Of a stretch of DNA of 21,364 nt, positions 1-7,499 are shown one piece after another. The notes under the pieces are model-generated. The model was not told where the DNA came from, ran no database searches, and saw nothing but the letters and a program-made list of their open reading frames with translations. The position numbers were made by a program, and so were the translations under genes. The number at the start of each line of letters is the position of its first letter. Position 1 is the first letter of the stretch. Origin of the DNA: JBBIQV01 sp964555285 (lineage in GTDB: Bacteria > Nitrospirota > Nitrospiria > Nitrospirales > Nitrospiraceae); assembly GCA_964555285.1 (NCBI GenBank), contig CAZKRM010000050.1, positions 1 to 21,364 of the forward strand. The letters run 5' to 3'.

Positions 1-649
1 CCGGCGACCACCGTGGCATCAGGTTGAGAAAGCCGTCCGCGGTGATCTGCCGGGGCTCGTAGCCATCATAATCCATCACGAACAACTCACGGGCATTGTC
101 CTGCTCGGAGACGAACGCGATCTTGGTTCTGGCGATCCCCGGCTCGCCCGTGTAGCGGAACACCAGTTCGTCGGCAAACCGATGGGCCATGAGCCGCACG
201 ACCGCCGTGGAGCCGACGTAGCGTTTTCCTCCTACCACTTCGCCGTTCCCACCGTCGTACACGTATCCATCCATCGTCACGTCGGTATCTTTGTCCCCCT
301 CTTTCGTGCTGGTTTTCCCCCAGACTAAGACGGACACGCCGTTGTCGGTCGCTTGTTTGAACACTGCTTTGTCCCCGCCCCCAACGTCGCGGACTTTAAT
401 GCCGAGAGCAGGCAGATCGACGAGCGTAAAGACGAGCGACCGCCGAAGATCGGCCTTCAACACTTCTTCGATGCGCCCGCCGAGCCATTCCGGCCCGGAG
501 CCATTCTGAACCCCGAACACCCCGACGGGAATTTTCTGGAAATCGGGCCGCGTGGCCTCCAGAAACACATCGGTGGCGTTGGACTCTATAATGCCCAGCC
601 CCAGCGCGCCGACCAGAAGACTGCCTATGAGAACACGTCCGGCGTTCAT
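1..649 (-). CDS. tolB: TolB, Tol-Pal translocation protein (5' part, runs off left edge)
   Basis: Periplasmic TolB partners with Pal and TolA in the Tol-Pal system, which keeps the outer membrane attached and constricts it at division. The ATG at 649 opens a frame of 216 complete codons with no stop before the window edge, so about half of a usual TolB of 430 or so residues is present. Residues 1-26 look like a signal peptide: a positive N-end, a Leu/Gly/Ile-rich core and a likely cut after ESNA. Residues 27 to about 165 fit the TolB N-terminal domain (KIPVGVFG start). From about residue 180 the first beta-propeller blade begins, with KIAFVSE, FVMDYDGYEPRQIT and the blade-end motif LMPRWSP, which is typical of TolB. 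The start lies 5 bases after the stop of the TolA-like gene, so it is the last visible gene of a tolQ-R-A-B operon. Pal is expected further left but is not seen. Confidence 0.93.
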   Translation of the reverse strand, partial: MNAGRVLIGSLLVGALGLGIIESNATDVFLEATRPDFQKIPVGVFGVQNGSGPEWLGGRIEEVLKADLRRSLVFTLVDLPALGIKVRDVGGGDKAVFKQATDNGVSVLVWGKTSTKEGDKDTDVTMDGYVYDGGNGEVVGGKRYVGSTAVVRLMAHRFADELVFRYTGEPGIARTKIAFVSEQDNARELFVMDYDGYEPRQITADGFLNLMPRWSP

Positions 650-654
650 CGCTC

Positions 655-1875
655 CTATCCCGCCTGCTGCTCACCAACCGAGAATGTGAAATGCGCATCC
701 AACGACAAATCCGTCATCTCCGGCGGAAAGACCGGCAGCGGGCCGGCGCTCATGACGGCCCGCTGCCCCGCTATATCGTAATAGTCGTTTCCCGAGGATC
801 GTTCGACCGTCACCCCGCTCACTCTCCCCGACCGATCGAGACGGAATCTGATCACCACCGCAAGGCTCTGCCCCGAAACATCCACCGGCGGCGCTGTCCA
901 CCGACTGCTGATAATTGCCTGCACTCTCGCGAGGTACGGACTGGACCCCGACGACGACCCCCGCACTTTCAACGCTGTCTCCGGAACCTTCGCATTCGGC
1001 ACTGTCGCCGTCACTGCCGGTGTCGGTCGAGGAGGAGCCTCTTGTTGAGCTTGCGGTGTGGCCTCTTTGACCGGCTCGGAAATCTTGAGCACAGGGGGCG
1101 GCGCTTGCAACCGCTTCAGCTCTTTCTCAAGCTCACGATCGGCCTCTTCTGAAATGGAGGAAGACCGATCCGGTACCGTCGGAACGCGCTTGGCCTGTTC
1201 CACAGGCGTTTCAGTGGATGTTCGAAGTTCGGGCACTTTCAATTTCCCGATCAATGAATCGAGATCTCTGCGAAGCTTCCCATGAGCACGATCCGGTTTT
1301 GCGGCCTCTTGTCGCTGCGGTTCGGCCACCGGCTTCGATGGACTCAGGTCTCCGAACTGTGGCGCATCGGGAGGCAGTTCGATCCCACGGAGCACATCCC
1401 GCATCACATCCCCGGGGGCACGCTTGATTCCTTGAGCCTCACCACGTGCAGCGGGTGCAGGCACAGGAGCCGGCTTCGGAAGCGTCGGGACCGGCGCGGA
1501 CACGTGGGCTGGTGCCGGCGCATCAGCGGGCTTCACCGACATTGTGGCTGGTGCCGGCACATCGGCCGGCTTCACCGGCATTGGGATCGGTGCAGGCACG
1601 TGGCCGGGACGCACTGCCGGTGCAGCCGGCGTCGGTTTGGCAGGGACTGTATCGGCTGACTTGGACATCACCGGCATACTCACCAACGAGACCTCGACGG
1701 AAGCCAGCGGCCGTTCGCCCTGGTGTGTAAACCGAATGCCGACGACGAAGGCCAAGACACAGAGATGCAGGAACAGCGAGACGGCAACCGTCCATCCGAG
1801 TCTGCGACTTCCCAGGTCCGACCGGCTGCCGATGAAGAAGAGCCCTGCTTGTGGAGGATAGATTTCCGTTGCCAT
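655..1875 (-). CDS. TolA/TonB-family energy transducer with Pro/Ala-rich stalk
   Basis: This is a single-pass inner-membrane protein that would carry proton-motive force from TolQR to the outer membrane and TolB/Pal. From the ATG at 1875 it has 406 residues. Residues 26-48 form the only strong transmembrane helix (GWTVAVSLFLHLCVLAFVVG). Then comes a long Pro/Ala/Lys-rich stalk containing a 13-residue tandem repeat (PADVPAPATMSVK type), a charged segment with helical character, and a TonB-type C-terminal domain from about residue 308 (SPYLARVQAIISSRW, then RLDRSGRVSGVTVERSSG). I chose ATG 1875 because AGGAC sits about 8 bases upstream and the membrane helix is then N-terminal. A TTG at 1965, directly after the tolR stop and preceded by AAGGGG, would add 30 residues. 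Its place between tolR and tolB makes a TolA role likely, although the C-terminal domain resembles TonB. Confidence 0.88.
   Translation of the reverse strand: MATEIYPPQAGLFFIGSRSDLGSRRLGWTVAVSLFLHLCVLAFVVGIRFTHQGERPLASVEVSLVSMPVMSKSADTVPAKPTPAAPAVRPGHVPAPIPMPVKPADVPAPATMSVKPADAPAPAHVSAPVPTLPKPAPVPAPAARGEAQGIKRAPGDVMRDVLRGIELPPDAPQFGDLSPSKPVAEPQRQEAAKPDRAHGKLRRDLDSLIGKLKVPELRTSTETPVEQAKRVPTVPDRSSSISEEADRELEKELKRLQAPPPVLKISEPVKEATPQAQQEAPPRPTPAVTATVPNAKVPETALKVRGSSSGSSPYLARVQAIISSRWTAPPVDVSGQSLAVVIRFRLDRSGRVSGVTVERSSGNDYYDIAGQRAVMSAGPLPVFPPEMTDLSLDAHFTFSVGEQQAG
1507..1584 (-). repeat. 39-bp tandem repeat in the TolA-like stalk
   Basis: Two copies of a 39-bp unit (1507-1545 and 1546-1584) differ at only a few bases, and a decayed third copy follows on the right up to about 1620. 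The length is a multiple of three, so each unit encodes 13 Pro/Ala-rich residues in frame. Units of this kind can expand or contract and so change the length of the periplasmic stalk. Confidence 0.75.
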
Positions 1876-1966
1876 ACAGAATCGTCCTGCCGAGTTCGTG
1901 CGAGCAATAGGAGTTCCCCAGAATCCCTTGGCGATCTGCTCGCGCAGACAGACAAGGTCCGTCAAG

Positions 1967-2419
1967 CTACCCCTTGCGCGGCGTCACCGTGACGGGCGCC
2001 GATTTGCCCACTCGCTCCGGTGCCGTCGGCTCCGTCACCATCCCTAGCTTTTCGATCCCGGCTCGTTTCACTCCATCCATCACCTGGACGACCACGCCAT
2101 ACGGCACGTCGCGATCCGCTCTGAGATAAACCGAGACGTCGTGGTTCTGCTGTTTCAACAGCTTGAGTTTCTGTTCGAGTTGAACGACGCTGACCGGATC
2201 CTTATCCAGATAGAGTCGCTGATCCTTCTCGATCGTGAGCACGGCGCGCATTTCCGGCTTAATGGTGTTGGTCGCCGAGGTGGGCAACTTAATATCCATC
2301 CCGCGATACAACATCGGCGCCGTGACCATGAAAATCACGAGGAGGACGAGCACGACATCCACCAGCGGGATCACATTGATCTCCGCCAAAAACCGCCGGT
2401 GCCGTGACTCGAAGGTCAT
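1967..2419 (-). CDS. tolR: TolR, Tol-Pal proton-channel subunit (ExbD/TolR family)
   Basis: TolR is a small inner-membrane protein that forms the proton channel with TolQ and energises TolA. The 150-residue product has the family layout. It has a short cytoplasmic N-end (residues 1-14), one membrane helix at about residues 15-38, NVIPLVDVVLVLLVIFMVTA, with the key channel Asp in PLVDV, and a periplasmic domain including the LRADRDVPYGVVVQVMD segment found in ExbD/TolR proteins. The start codon overlaps the tolQ stop as ATGA, so translation is likely coupled. The last residues, VTVTPRKG, are encoded by a palindrome-bearing stretch discussed in the findings. Confidence 0.95.
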   Translation of the reverse strand: MTFESRHRRFLAEINVIPLVDVVLVLLVIFMVTAPMLYRGMDIKLPTSATNTIKPEMRAVLTIEKDQRLYLDKDPVSVVQLEQKLKLLKQQNHDVSVYLRADRDVPYGVVVQVMDGVKRAGIEKLGMVTEPTAPERVGKSAPVTVTPRKG

Positions 2420-3141
2420 GCCTTACTCCCCGCCGTTCCGTGCTTCATCCGCGTCTGAAGCGCGTTCAGCAACTCCACGCTGAACGTATCGAGCCGGAAG
2501 GCGATGCGTCTGATCCGCGTCAGGAAATAATTATAGGCGATGACGGCCGGGATCGCCGCAAACAGCCCGGCGGCGGTCGCCACCAAGGCTTCGGAAACCC
2601 CGGGAGCGACTGCAGCAATACTGGCCGTTCCCTGCATCCCAATCTCGCGAAACGAATCGATGATGCCCATCACGGTCCCCAGCAACCCGACGAACGGCGT
2701 AATATTGCCGGTGGTCGCGAGCACCGGCAGATAGGTTTCCAATTGGGAAATCTGCTGTTGCACCACGTGCGCGACCGTCCGCTCGACGTACTGACGATCA
2801 TACGGACCCAGCGCCCCACTTTCCCGGGTGGCCGTGACGCCGGGGGGTCCAACTGGAGGCTCTGGTTGGGACACGCCGAAGCGGTCCATCACGTTCAGAA
2901 AGACCTTGGCACTCGGCCCTCTCGCGCTTCGCCTCGCTTGACGATTCAGGTCGTCGAGATCCTTGCTCTTGGTAAAGGCGACGAGGAACCGATGATCCTC
3001 GCGATCGGCAGCACGAAATACCCGCCACTTATAGAGAATGACCGCCCACGAGAGGACGGAAAAAAGAAACAGCAGCAGCAGCACAACCTTGGAGACGACG
3101 CCGAGCGAACCTAAAAGTCCCAAGAGCCCAGACTGGAACAT
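2416..3141 (-). CDS. tolQ: TolQ, Tol-Pal proton-channel subunit (MotA/TolQ/ExbB family)
   Basis: TolQ is a polytopic inner-membrane protein that forms the proton channel with TolR. From the ATG at 3141 it has 241 residues. A first membrane helix near the N-end (LGVVSKVVLLLLFLFSVLSW) is followed by a cytoplasmic loop. The conserved MotA/TolQ/ExbB block comes next: LATTGNITPFVGLLGTVMGI, then SEALVATAAGLFAAIPAVIA, which are the second and third helices. I chose the second of two adjacent ATGs (3144 and 3141) because AAGGA then lies 3 bases upstream. The same frame stays open upstream to 3261, but that would cross the tRNA-Asp gene, so the longer start is rejected. The stop overlaps the tolR start as ATGA. 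Confidence 0.94.
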   Translation of the reverse strand: MFQSGLLGLLGSLGVVSKVVLLLLFLFSVLSWAVILYKWRVFRAADREDHRFLVAFTKSKDLDDLNRQARRSARGPSAKVFLNVMDRFGVSQPEPPVGPPGVTATRESGALGPYDRQYVERTVAHVVQQQISQLETYLPVLATTGNITPFVGLLGTVMGIIDSFREIGMQGTASIAAVAPGVSEALVATAAGLFAAIPAVIAYNYFLTRIRRIAFRLDTFSVELLNALQTRMKHGTAGSKA

Positions 3142-3193
3142 CATTCCTTGAACGAAACTCCTCCCCTCGGAACCATCGACTGGGTCGTTATGG

Positions 3194-3202
3194 ATTGTAG
3201 CA
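3194..3202 (-). promoter_or_regulatory. Possible extended -10 promoter for tolQ
   Basis: On the minus strand TGCTACAAT reads as an extended -10 (TGN plus TACAAT, 3199-3194). It would place a transcript start near 3187 and a leader of about 46 bases before tolQ. The -35 region is only a T-rich tract next to the tRNA-Asp 3' end, so the site is weak. Read-through from the tRNA promoter is an alternative. Confidence 0.35.
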
Positions 3203-3216
3203 AACGAGAAGAAAAA

Positions 3217-3295
3217 TGGCGGGGCCGACGGGATTTGAACCCGCGACCTCCAGATTGACAATCTGGCGTCCTAAACCAGGCTGAACGACGGCCCC
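3217..3295 (-). tRNA. tRNA-Asp(GTC)
   Basis: The minus-strand sequence folds into a full cloverleaf. The acceptor stem is GGGGCCG with CGGCCCC, the D-arm GTTC with GGAC, the anticodon stem CCAGA with TCTGG around loop TTGTCAA (anticodon GTC, Asp), and the T-arm GCGGG with TTCAAAT. A discriminator G and a genome-encoded CCA follow. It lies 76 bases upstream of tolQ and is followed directly by a short T-run. Confidence 0.95.
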
Positions 3296-3439
3296 ACGCA
3301 GATGCAGATAAAGGCAGATCAGACAATTCTTGTATTTCGATGGCTCGACCGGCGCGCGTTATAACACTTGATCACAGGGTACCGACCCGATCCCTCTCTC
3401 GCTCTCACAGAACAGGATCGATCGACACACCCCGGCGTC

Positions 3440-3515
3440 TGGTAGGCGGAACAGGGATCGAACCTGCGACCTCTGCCTTGTAAGGGCAGCGCTCTCCCAA
3501 CTGAGCTATCCGCCT
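3440..3515 (-). tRNA. tRNA-Val(TAC)
   Basis: The minus-strand sequence forms a 76-base cloverleaf. The acceptor stem is AGGCGGA with TCCGCCT, the D-arm begins CTCAGTTGGGAGAG, the anticodon stem CTGCC with GGCAG surrounds loop CTTACAA (anticodon TAC, Val), and the T-arm is GCAGG, TTCGATC, CCTGT. Discriminator A and CCA are encoded. It follows a strong promoter at 3545-3573. The 144 bases between this tRNA and tRNA-Asp hold no other gene that I can see. Confidence 0.95.
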
Positions 3516-3544
3516 GATTTTTCAAGCTCCTCAGGAGTGGGCGG

Positions 3545-3573
3545 ATGCTACCAAGTCCCTGACACCTTGTCAA
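3545..3573 (-). promoter_or_regulatory. Sigma-70-type promoter for the tRNA genes
   Basis: On the minus strand a perfect -35 box TTGACA (3573-3568) is followed after exactly 17 bases by TAGCAT (3550-3545). The predicted start lies near 3538, about 23 bases ahead of tRNA-Val. It may also feed tRNA-Asp and, by read-through, the tol operon. Confidence 0.78.
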
Positions 3574-3625
3574 CAAAATCTCGCACCCTTCTTGCACGAC
3601 TTGCCGCCTCTTCTGAACAACCTGA

Positions 3626-4549
3626 TCAGGCTCTGGCCTTCCCTTTGGCAGGCACTCGGCGATGTTTCCGAGGAAAGAGGGCCGTGTGAATGTGTTTCAA
3701 GCGAGCCCGTTCGACATGCGTGTAAATCTGAGTCGTGGCGATGTTCGCATGGCCCAACATCGCCTGGACCGACCGGAGATCGGCGCCATGTTCGAGCAGG
3801 TGCGTCGCAAATGAATGCCGCAGCATGTGTGGAGAAATAGGTTTGTCGATGCCGGCCCGGCTGGCCCGCTTGCGGAGCAACTTCCAAAATCCTTGCCTGG
3901 TGAAAGGGAACCCGCGACGCGTCACAAACAGATACGGCGAGGCTCGCCCTTTTAACAACACGGCACGCCCCTCGCCGAGATAGCGCTGCAACGCCTGCTG
4001 CGCCGGCCCGCCCATCGGAGCCACGCGCTGCTTCTCGCCCTTCCCGGTAACGACGACATAGCCCGTGTCCAAATTGACGTGCGCCACTTGCACGGCGATC
4101 AATTCGGAGACCCGTAGGCCGGTGCCATACAGAAGTTCCACCATCGCTGCATCACGCTGTCCTTCTGGGCCGAGCTGGTTGGGGAGTTCCAGCAAATCCG
4201 TCACTTCCTGCTGCGCGAGCGTTTTCGGCAACCGCGCGCGCGGCCGCGGGTGCACGACACCGGTCAGGGGATTGCGGTCGATCGCGTGTTCCTGCAAGAG
4301 ATACCGATAGAAACCGCGGAGCGCCGACAGGCATCGCGCAATGGAAGCGGGGGCGAACCGCCGATGGGTGAGATCTCCCACAAAGCCGGCAATGGTGCGC
4401 GGTGTGACCGTCACGGGACTTTCGACGCCTACACTTCTCAGATAAGTCCGAAACGTTCCGAGGTCGCGACGGTAGGCCTGGAGAGAGTTGGATGACAGCC
4501 CGCCCTCAACCCGTAGATACGTGCAGTACCGTTCGGCGAGTCGATCCAC
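3626..4549 (-). CDS. xerD: XerD tyrosine recombinase
   Basis: XerD resolves chromosome dimers at dif together with XerC, at the septum with FtsK. From the GTG at 4549 the protein has 307 residues, close to the usual 300 or so. Residues 1 to about 85 form the SAM-like core-binding domain (RYCTYLRVEGGLSSNSLQAY). The catalytic domain shows the whole tyrosine recombinase set: R146 (GTGLRVSEL), K170 (TGKGEKQR), H241 and R244 (SPHMLRHSFATHLL), H267 (MLGHANIATTQ) and the nucleophile Y276 (IYTHVE). SPHMLRH with LEHGADLRSVQ and TTQIYTHVE is more XerD-like than XerC-like. I chose the GTG at 4549 because GGAGA lies four bases before it. A GTG at 4633 gives 335 residues but has no visible ribosome site. 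No partner XerC is in the window. Confidence 0.92.
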   Translation of the reverse strand: MDRLAERYCTYLRVEGGLSSNSLQAYRRDLGTFRTYLRSVGVESPVTVTPRTIAGFVGDLTHRRFAPASIARCLSALRGFYRYLLQEHAIDRNPLTGVVHPRPRARLPKTLAQQEVTDLLELPNQLGPEGQRDAAMVELLYGTGLRVSELIAVQVAHVNLDTGYVVVTGKGEKQRVAPMGGPAQQALQRYLGEGRAVLLKGRASPYLFVTRRGFPFTRQGFWKLLRKRASRAGIDKPISPHMLRHSFATHLLEHGADLRSVQAMLGHANIATTQIYTHVERARLKHIHTALFPRKHRRVPAKGKARA

Positions 4550-4650
4550 GCGTTCTCCGGAATACAAGTCCGTAGGAACCGGCAACCTGCCCCACAGGAT
4601 GAAACCCGTCGCTGAGTCCGTACCGCGACGCACATTCGTCGCTCGATGCG

Positions 4651-4679
4651 ACTATATCGAACGCGGTCGTTCAACACAA
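4651..4679 (-). promoter_or_regulatory. Promoter candidate for xerD
   Basis: On the minus strand TTGTGT (4679-4674), a 17-base spacer and TATAGT (4656-4651) match sigma-70 geometry. The -10 is good and the -35 is weak. The spacer contains the short inverted repeat GAACG/CGTTC, which could be an operator. The leader to the GTG at 4549 would be about 95 bases. Confidence 0.5.
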
Positions 4680-4700
4680 CGGCGCTCACAGCAAGTTGCC

Positions 4701-4729
4701 TTGACACCCCTGGGAGGCTCTCCTATAGT
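4701..4729 (+). promoter_or_regulatory. Strong sigma-70-type promoter with a very short leader
   Basis: TTGACA (4701-4706), a 17-base spacer and TATAGT (4724-4729) match the consensus almost perfectly. The predicted start, near 4736, is only about 8 bases before the ATG at 4744. Either the message is almost leaderless, or translation starts at the next in-frame ATG (4771). It would drive the plus-strand run towards trpS. Confidence 0.75.
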
Positions 4730-4743
4730 AGCTTCACTGCGGC

Positions 4744-6759
4744 ATGAGTGTCCGCTATGTCTCGATCACGATGTCCAGCCGACTCATTCACTTCTACGGT
4801 GCGAGCCTCGCACGCCGCCTCCTCGTTGTCGGGTTTGTCTTCTTCGTGTGTCTCTCCGACGCACCGCTCGATGGACTGACCTCCGGACAGCGTTCCATCG
4901 CCCATGCGGAAGACGGCAAGAACGCCGGCATGGGTCCCAGCCATGCGGTGTTCGACCAGGCGAAGCAACTCATCGAAGCGCAACAGCCGGAAGCCGCCGC
5001 GACGATGCTTCGCCGATTCATCGCCGACGCCCCTCGCACGGAGCGGCTCGATCGCGCGTATCTGTTACTGGGCGCCGCGCTGAACGGCACCAAGGAATAT
5101 AGCGAGGCCGCGAAGTACCTGCATCGGCTGCTGACTGAATTCCCCGACTCGGACCTGGTCGAACGCGCCAAACTGACGCTCGCGAAGACGCATGCCGCCC
5201 AGGGCAACCTGGATCTGGCGCTTCCCGCGTTGGCCGAATTGCGGAGCCTCTCCGCAGACGATGAAACGAAGCGCGATGCGCTGAAGCTCACGGGTGAACT
5301 GCATGTACAGAAGAAGGATTCTCTCCGAGCGATCCACGCATGGATGGAGGAACGGGACCTCGTCCCGGAGGAACAGGCGTCCGAAGTCCACGGACGGATC
5401 CGCGATCTCGTGACGCAACAACTCGACAAAAACACATTGCTGCGTGTCCGCGAGGCGTACCCCACATCGTTCCCGGGCGACCTCGCACTCATCCGCCTGA
5501 TCGAACTGCACATCGCCCGCGACGAAGAGCACCTCGCCGAGCGGGACATCCGTCAGTTTCTGGCACGGTTCCCCGATCACGAATACGCGCCCAAAGCCTC
5601 CGGGCTGCTGGCCTCGTTCAAAACCAAGCTCAAATCGTACCCTTACGTCATCGCCGTGGTGCTGCCCTTATCGGGCAAGCCGGCGTCCTTTGCGAACGAG
5701 GCACTGGACGGCATCCAACTCGCCATCGAAAAAGCGAGGGAGTCCTTGGGCCTCGGGTCGGTCGGACTGATCGTCAAGGACAGCGAAGCCGACCGGGGCG
5801 GTTTCTTGTCGGACCTGTCGGAATTGCTGACGGACGACCATCCCGTGGCCGTCATCGGCCCTTTGCTGTCAAAGAATCTACCGGTCATGGCCGAGATGGC
5901 CGAGAAAACCGCGATCCCCGTCATCACGCCGGCAGCCACATTTCCGAACGTCCGGCGCCTCGGCTCCTATGTCTTCAGCACCGCGCTGACCTATCCCCTG
6001 CAGGCCAAGCGGATCGCCGACTACGCGACAGGCGAACCGGGCTATCGGCGCTTCTGCATCCTACATCCGGACACGACCTATGGCCGAGAACTGGCCCGTC
6101 TGTTCACGCAGGAAATCCGCCGGCGTGAAGGCGAGATCATCGCTGTCGAGTCCTACAAGGAAGGGGACACGGACTTCGGGCAACAGATCAAGCGCCTCAA
6201 GGCAGAAGACCTCAAGAAGTACGGAACCTCCATCACCGCTGAAGCCGGTGCTCCTAAAGGAAACGGCAAGGGCGTGAAGCGAATCGAGTACACGCCGGGG
6301 TTCGATGCGGTCTTTTTACCGGGTCGATCGAGAGAAGTGGGCTTGATCGCAGCCCAGTTCGCCTTCCACGACATCAAAGTGCCGCTGCTCGGCGCCAACG
6401 GCTGGAACTCCCCCGACTTCGCGCGCACGGCGGATCGGACGATGGAGGGAGGGATTTTCGTCGACGGGTTCTTTGTTGACAGCCCGAATCCAAACGTGCA
6501 GGATTTCGTCGAACGCTATCGGCGGCGGTTTCAGGTCGCCCCCTCGCTGTTCGCGGCGCAGGCCTACGATGCCGCGTGGCTGGTGCTGGACGCTGTTCAT
6601 AAGGGCGCGACGTCGGGCGAAGCCGTGCGGAATTACTTCTCGATGCAACAGGACCTGCCGACCTTGACAGGTCCGGCCGGGTTCACGCCGGACGGCACGC
6701 TCAATCGGCGCGTTCACGTCATCCAAGTGAAACACGGGCGATTCGTGCAGATCGACTAG
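4744..6759 (+). CDS. LpoA-like envelope protein: TPR region plus periplasmic-binding (type 1) domain
   Basis: The 671-residue product has an N-terminal hydrophobic segment at about residues 24-39 (RRLLVVGFVFFVC), probably an export signal. A helical TPR-like region covers about residues 55-290 (FDQAKQLIEAQQPEAAATML, AYLLLGAALNGTKEYSEAAKYL). A branched-chain-amino-acid-binding-protein fold covers about 298-665 (YVIAVVLPLSGKPASFANEA, AVIGPLLSKNLPVMAEMAEK, AAQAYDAAWLVLDAV). This TPR plus type-1 binding domain order is that of penicillin-binding-protein activators such as LpoA, so a role in peptidoglycan synthesis is possible, but a ligand sensor is equally allowed. No clear lipobox precedes a Cys at the expected site. 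The start is uncertain: ATG 4744 and ATG 4771 both lack a ribosome site. The protease gene begins 15 bases downstream. Confidence 0.85.
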   Translation: MSVRYVSITMSSRLIHFYGASLARRLLVVGFVFFVCLSDAPLDGLTSGQRSIAHAEDGKNAGMGPSHAVFDQAKQLIEAQQPEAAATMLRRFIADAPRTERLDRAYLLLGAALNGTKEYSEAAKYLHRLLTEFPDSDLVERAKLTLAKTHAAQGNLDLALPALAELRSLSADDETKRDALKLTGELHVQKKDSLRAIHAWMEERDLVPEEQASEVHGRIRDLVTQQLDKNTLLRVREAYPTSFPGDLALIRLIELHIARDEEHLAERDIRQFLARFPDHEYAPKASGLLASFKTKLKSYPYVIAVVLPLSGKPASFANEALDGIQLAIEKARESLGLGSVGLIVKDSEADRGGFLSDLSELLTDDHPVAVIGPLLSKNLPVMAEMAEKTAIPVITPAATFPNVRRLGSYVFSTALTYPLQAKRIADYATGEPGYRRFCILHPDTTYGRELARLFTQEIRRREGEIIAVESYKEGDTDFGQQIKRLKAEDLKKYGTSITAEAGAPKGNGKGVKRIEYTPGFDAVFLPGRSREVGLIAAQFAFHDIKVPLLGANGWNSPDFARTADRTMEGGIFVDGFFVDSPNPNVQDFVERYRRRFQVAPSLFAAQAYDAAWLVLDAVHKGATSGEAVRNYFSMQQDLPTLTGPAGFTPDGTLNRRVHVIQVKHGRFVQID

Positions 6760-6774
6760 TGGGCACCAGACGGC

Positions 6775-7497
6775 ATGAACTTTCTCCCCCAGATTCTCCA
6801 CACGATCTCGTACATGGGACTGCCGCTCCTGCTCGCGATGGTGCTCCATGAATACGCGCATGGCTGGGTGGCCGACCACTATGGCGATCCGACGGCTCGG
6901 CTCCAGGGACGATTGACGATCAACCCGCTCGCCCACATCGACCCGTTCGGCACGGTGATCCTTCCGCTGCTCTGCATGCTCCTGCCGGGCGGATTCTTTC
7001 TCGGCTGGGCCAAGCCCGTACCGATCGATCTCAGGCTGCTCCATCATCCCCGTCGGGACATGGCGCTGGTCGCCGCCGCCGGTCCTGGCATGAATCTCCT
7101 CCTCGCTGTGGGAAGCGCCGTGCTCCTCAGCATCCTCTTGAGCATCGACCCCTCTCTCATGGCTTCCTGGCCGCCACAGCCGGGGGATGCTCCCCGTGAG
7201 GACCTGCTGGGCATGATCTTGCTCCCCATCGCCGCGATGGCACTGTACTCCGTGTTCATCAATATGCTCTTGATGGCGTTCAATCTGATTCCGATCCCTC
7301 CGTTGGACGGTGGCCGCATCCTCACGAGCCTGCTCCCGACCAGGCCGGCGCTCGCGCTCGCACGGATGGAGCCGTACGGCATGCTGATCATCGTCGCCTT
7401 GATCATGCTGGATCCCCAGATTCATGTCATTCGCGCGATCACAGGCACACTGGTCAACTTCATGGCCGGCACCCTCCTCACCACGGTCTTGAGCTGA
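6775..7497 (+). CDS. Site-2-type membrane metalloprotease (peptidase M50 family)
   Basis: This 240-residue multipass membrane protein has the zinc signature HEYAH (H25, E26, H29) in its first helix. The third ligand is D178 in NLIPIPPLDGGRIL, and the family block NPLAHIDPFGTVILPL is at residues 50-64. Such short bacterial M50 proteins cut transmembrane segments inside the bilayer. Their substrates are mostly unknown, and this small type lacks a PDZ domain, unlike RseP. At least four hydrophobic segments can be seen, including residues 11-24, 60-80, 96-124 and 144-171. The gene is 15 bases behind the LpoA-like gene and 2 bases ahead of trpS, so the three are likely one transcript. This neighbourhood is common in bacteria but does not reveal the substrate. 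Confidence 0.9.
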   Translation: MNFLPQILHTISYMGLPLLLAMVLHEYAHGWVADHYGDPTARLQGRLTINPLAHIDPFGTVILPLLCMLLPGGFFLGWAKPVPIDLRLLHHPRRDMALVAAAGPGMNLLLAVGSAVLLSILLSIDPSLMASWPPQPGDAPREDLLGMILLPIAAMALYSVFINMLLMAFNLIPIPPLDGGRILTSLLPTRPALALARMEPYGMLIIVALIMLDPQIHVIRAITGTLVNFMAGTLLTTVLS

Positions 7498-7499
7498 CG

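Noticed and set aside
353..781. 142-residue plus-strand open frame over tolB
   Set aside because: It lies opposite tolB and the TolA-like gene, shows no family motif and has low-complexity Arg/Pro content typical of antisense frames in GC-rich DNA.
2404..3114. 236-residue plus-strand open frame over tolQ
   Set aside because: It is wholly antisense to tolQ, which has strong family motifs, and no ribosome site or motif supports it.
3145..3261. Longer tolQ start
   Set aside because: It would run through the tRNA-Asp gene. The ATG at 3141 has a suitable ribosome site and gives the usual TolQ length.
3622..3631. Palindrome CCTGATCAGG at the end of xerD as a terminator
   Set aside because: The stem is only five base pairs with no loop and no T-run, so it is not a convincing terminator.
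6316..7425. 369-residue minus-strand open frame over the LpoA-like and protease genes
   Set aside because: It is rich in Arg, His, Gln and Glu with no motif, and both opposite-strand genes have clear family signatures.
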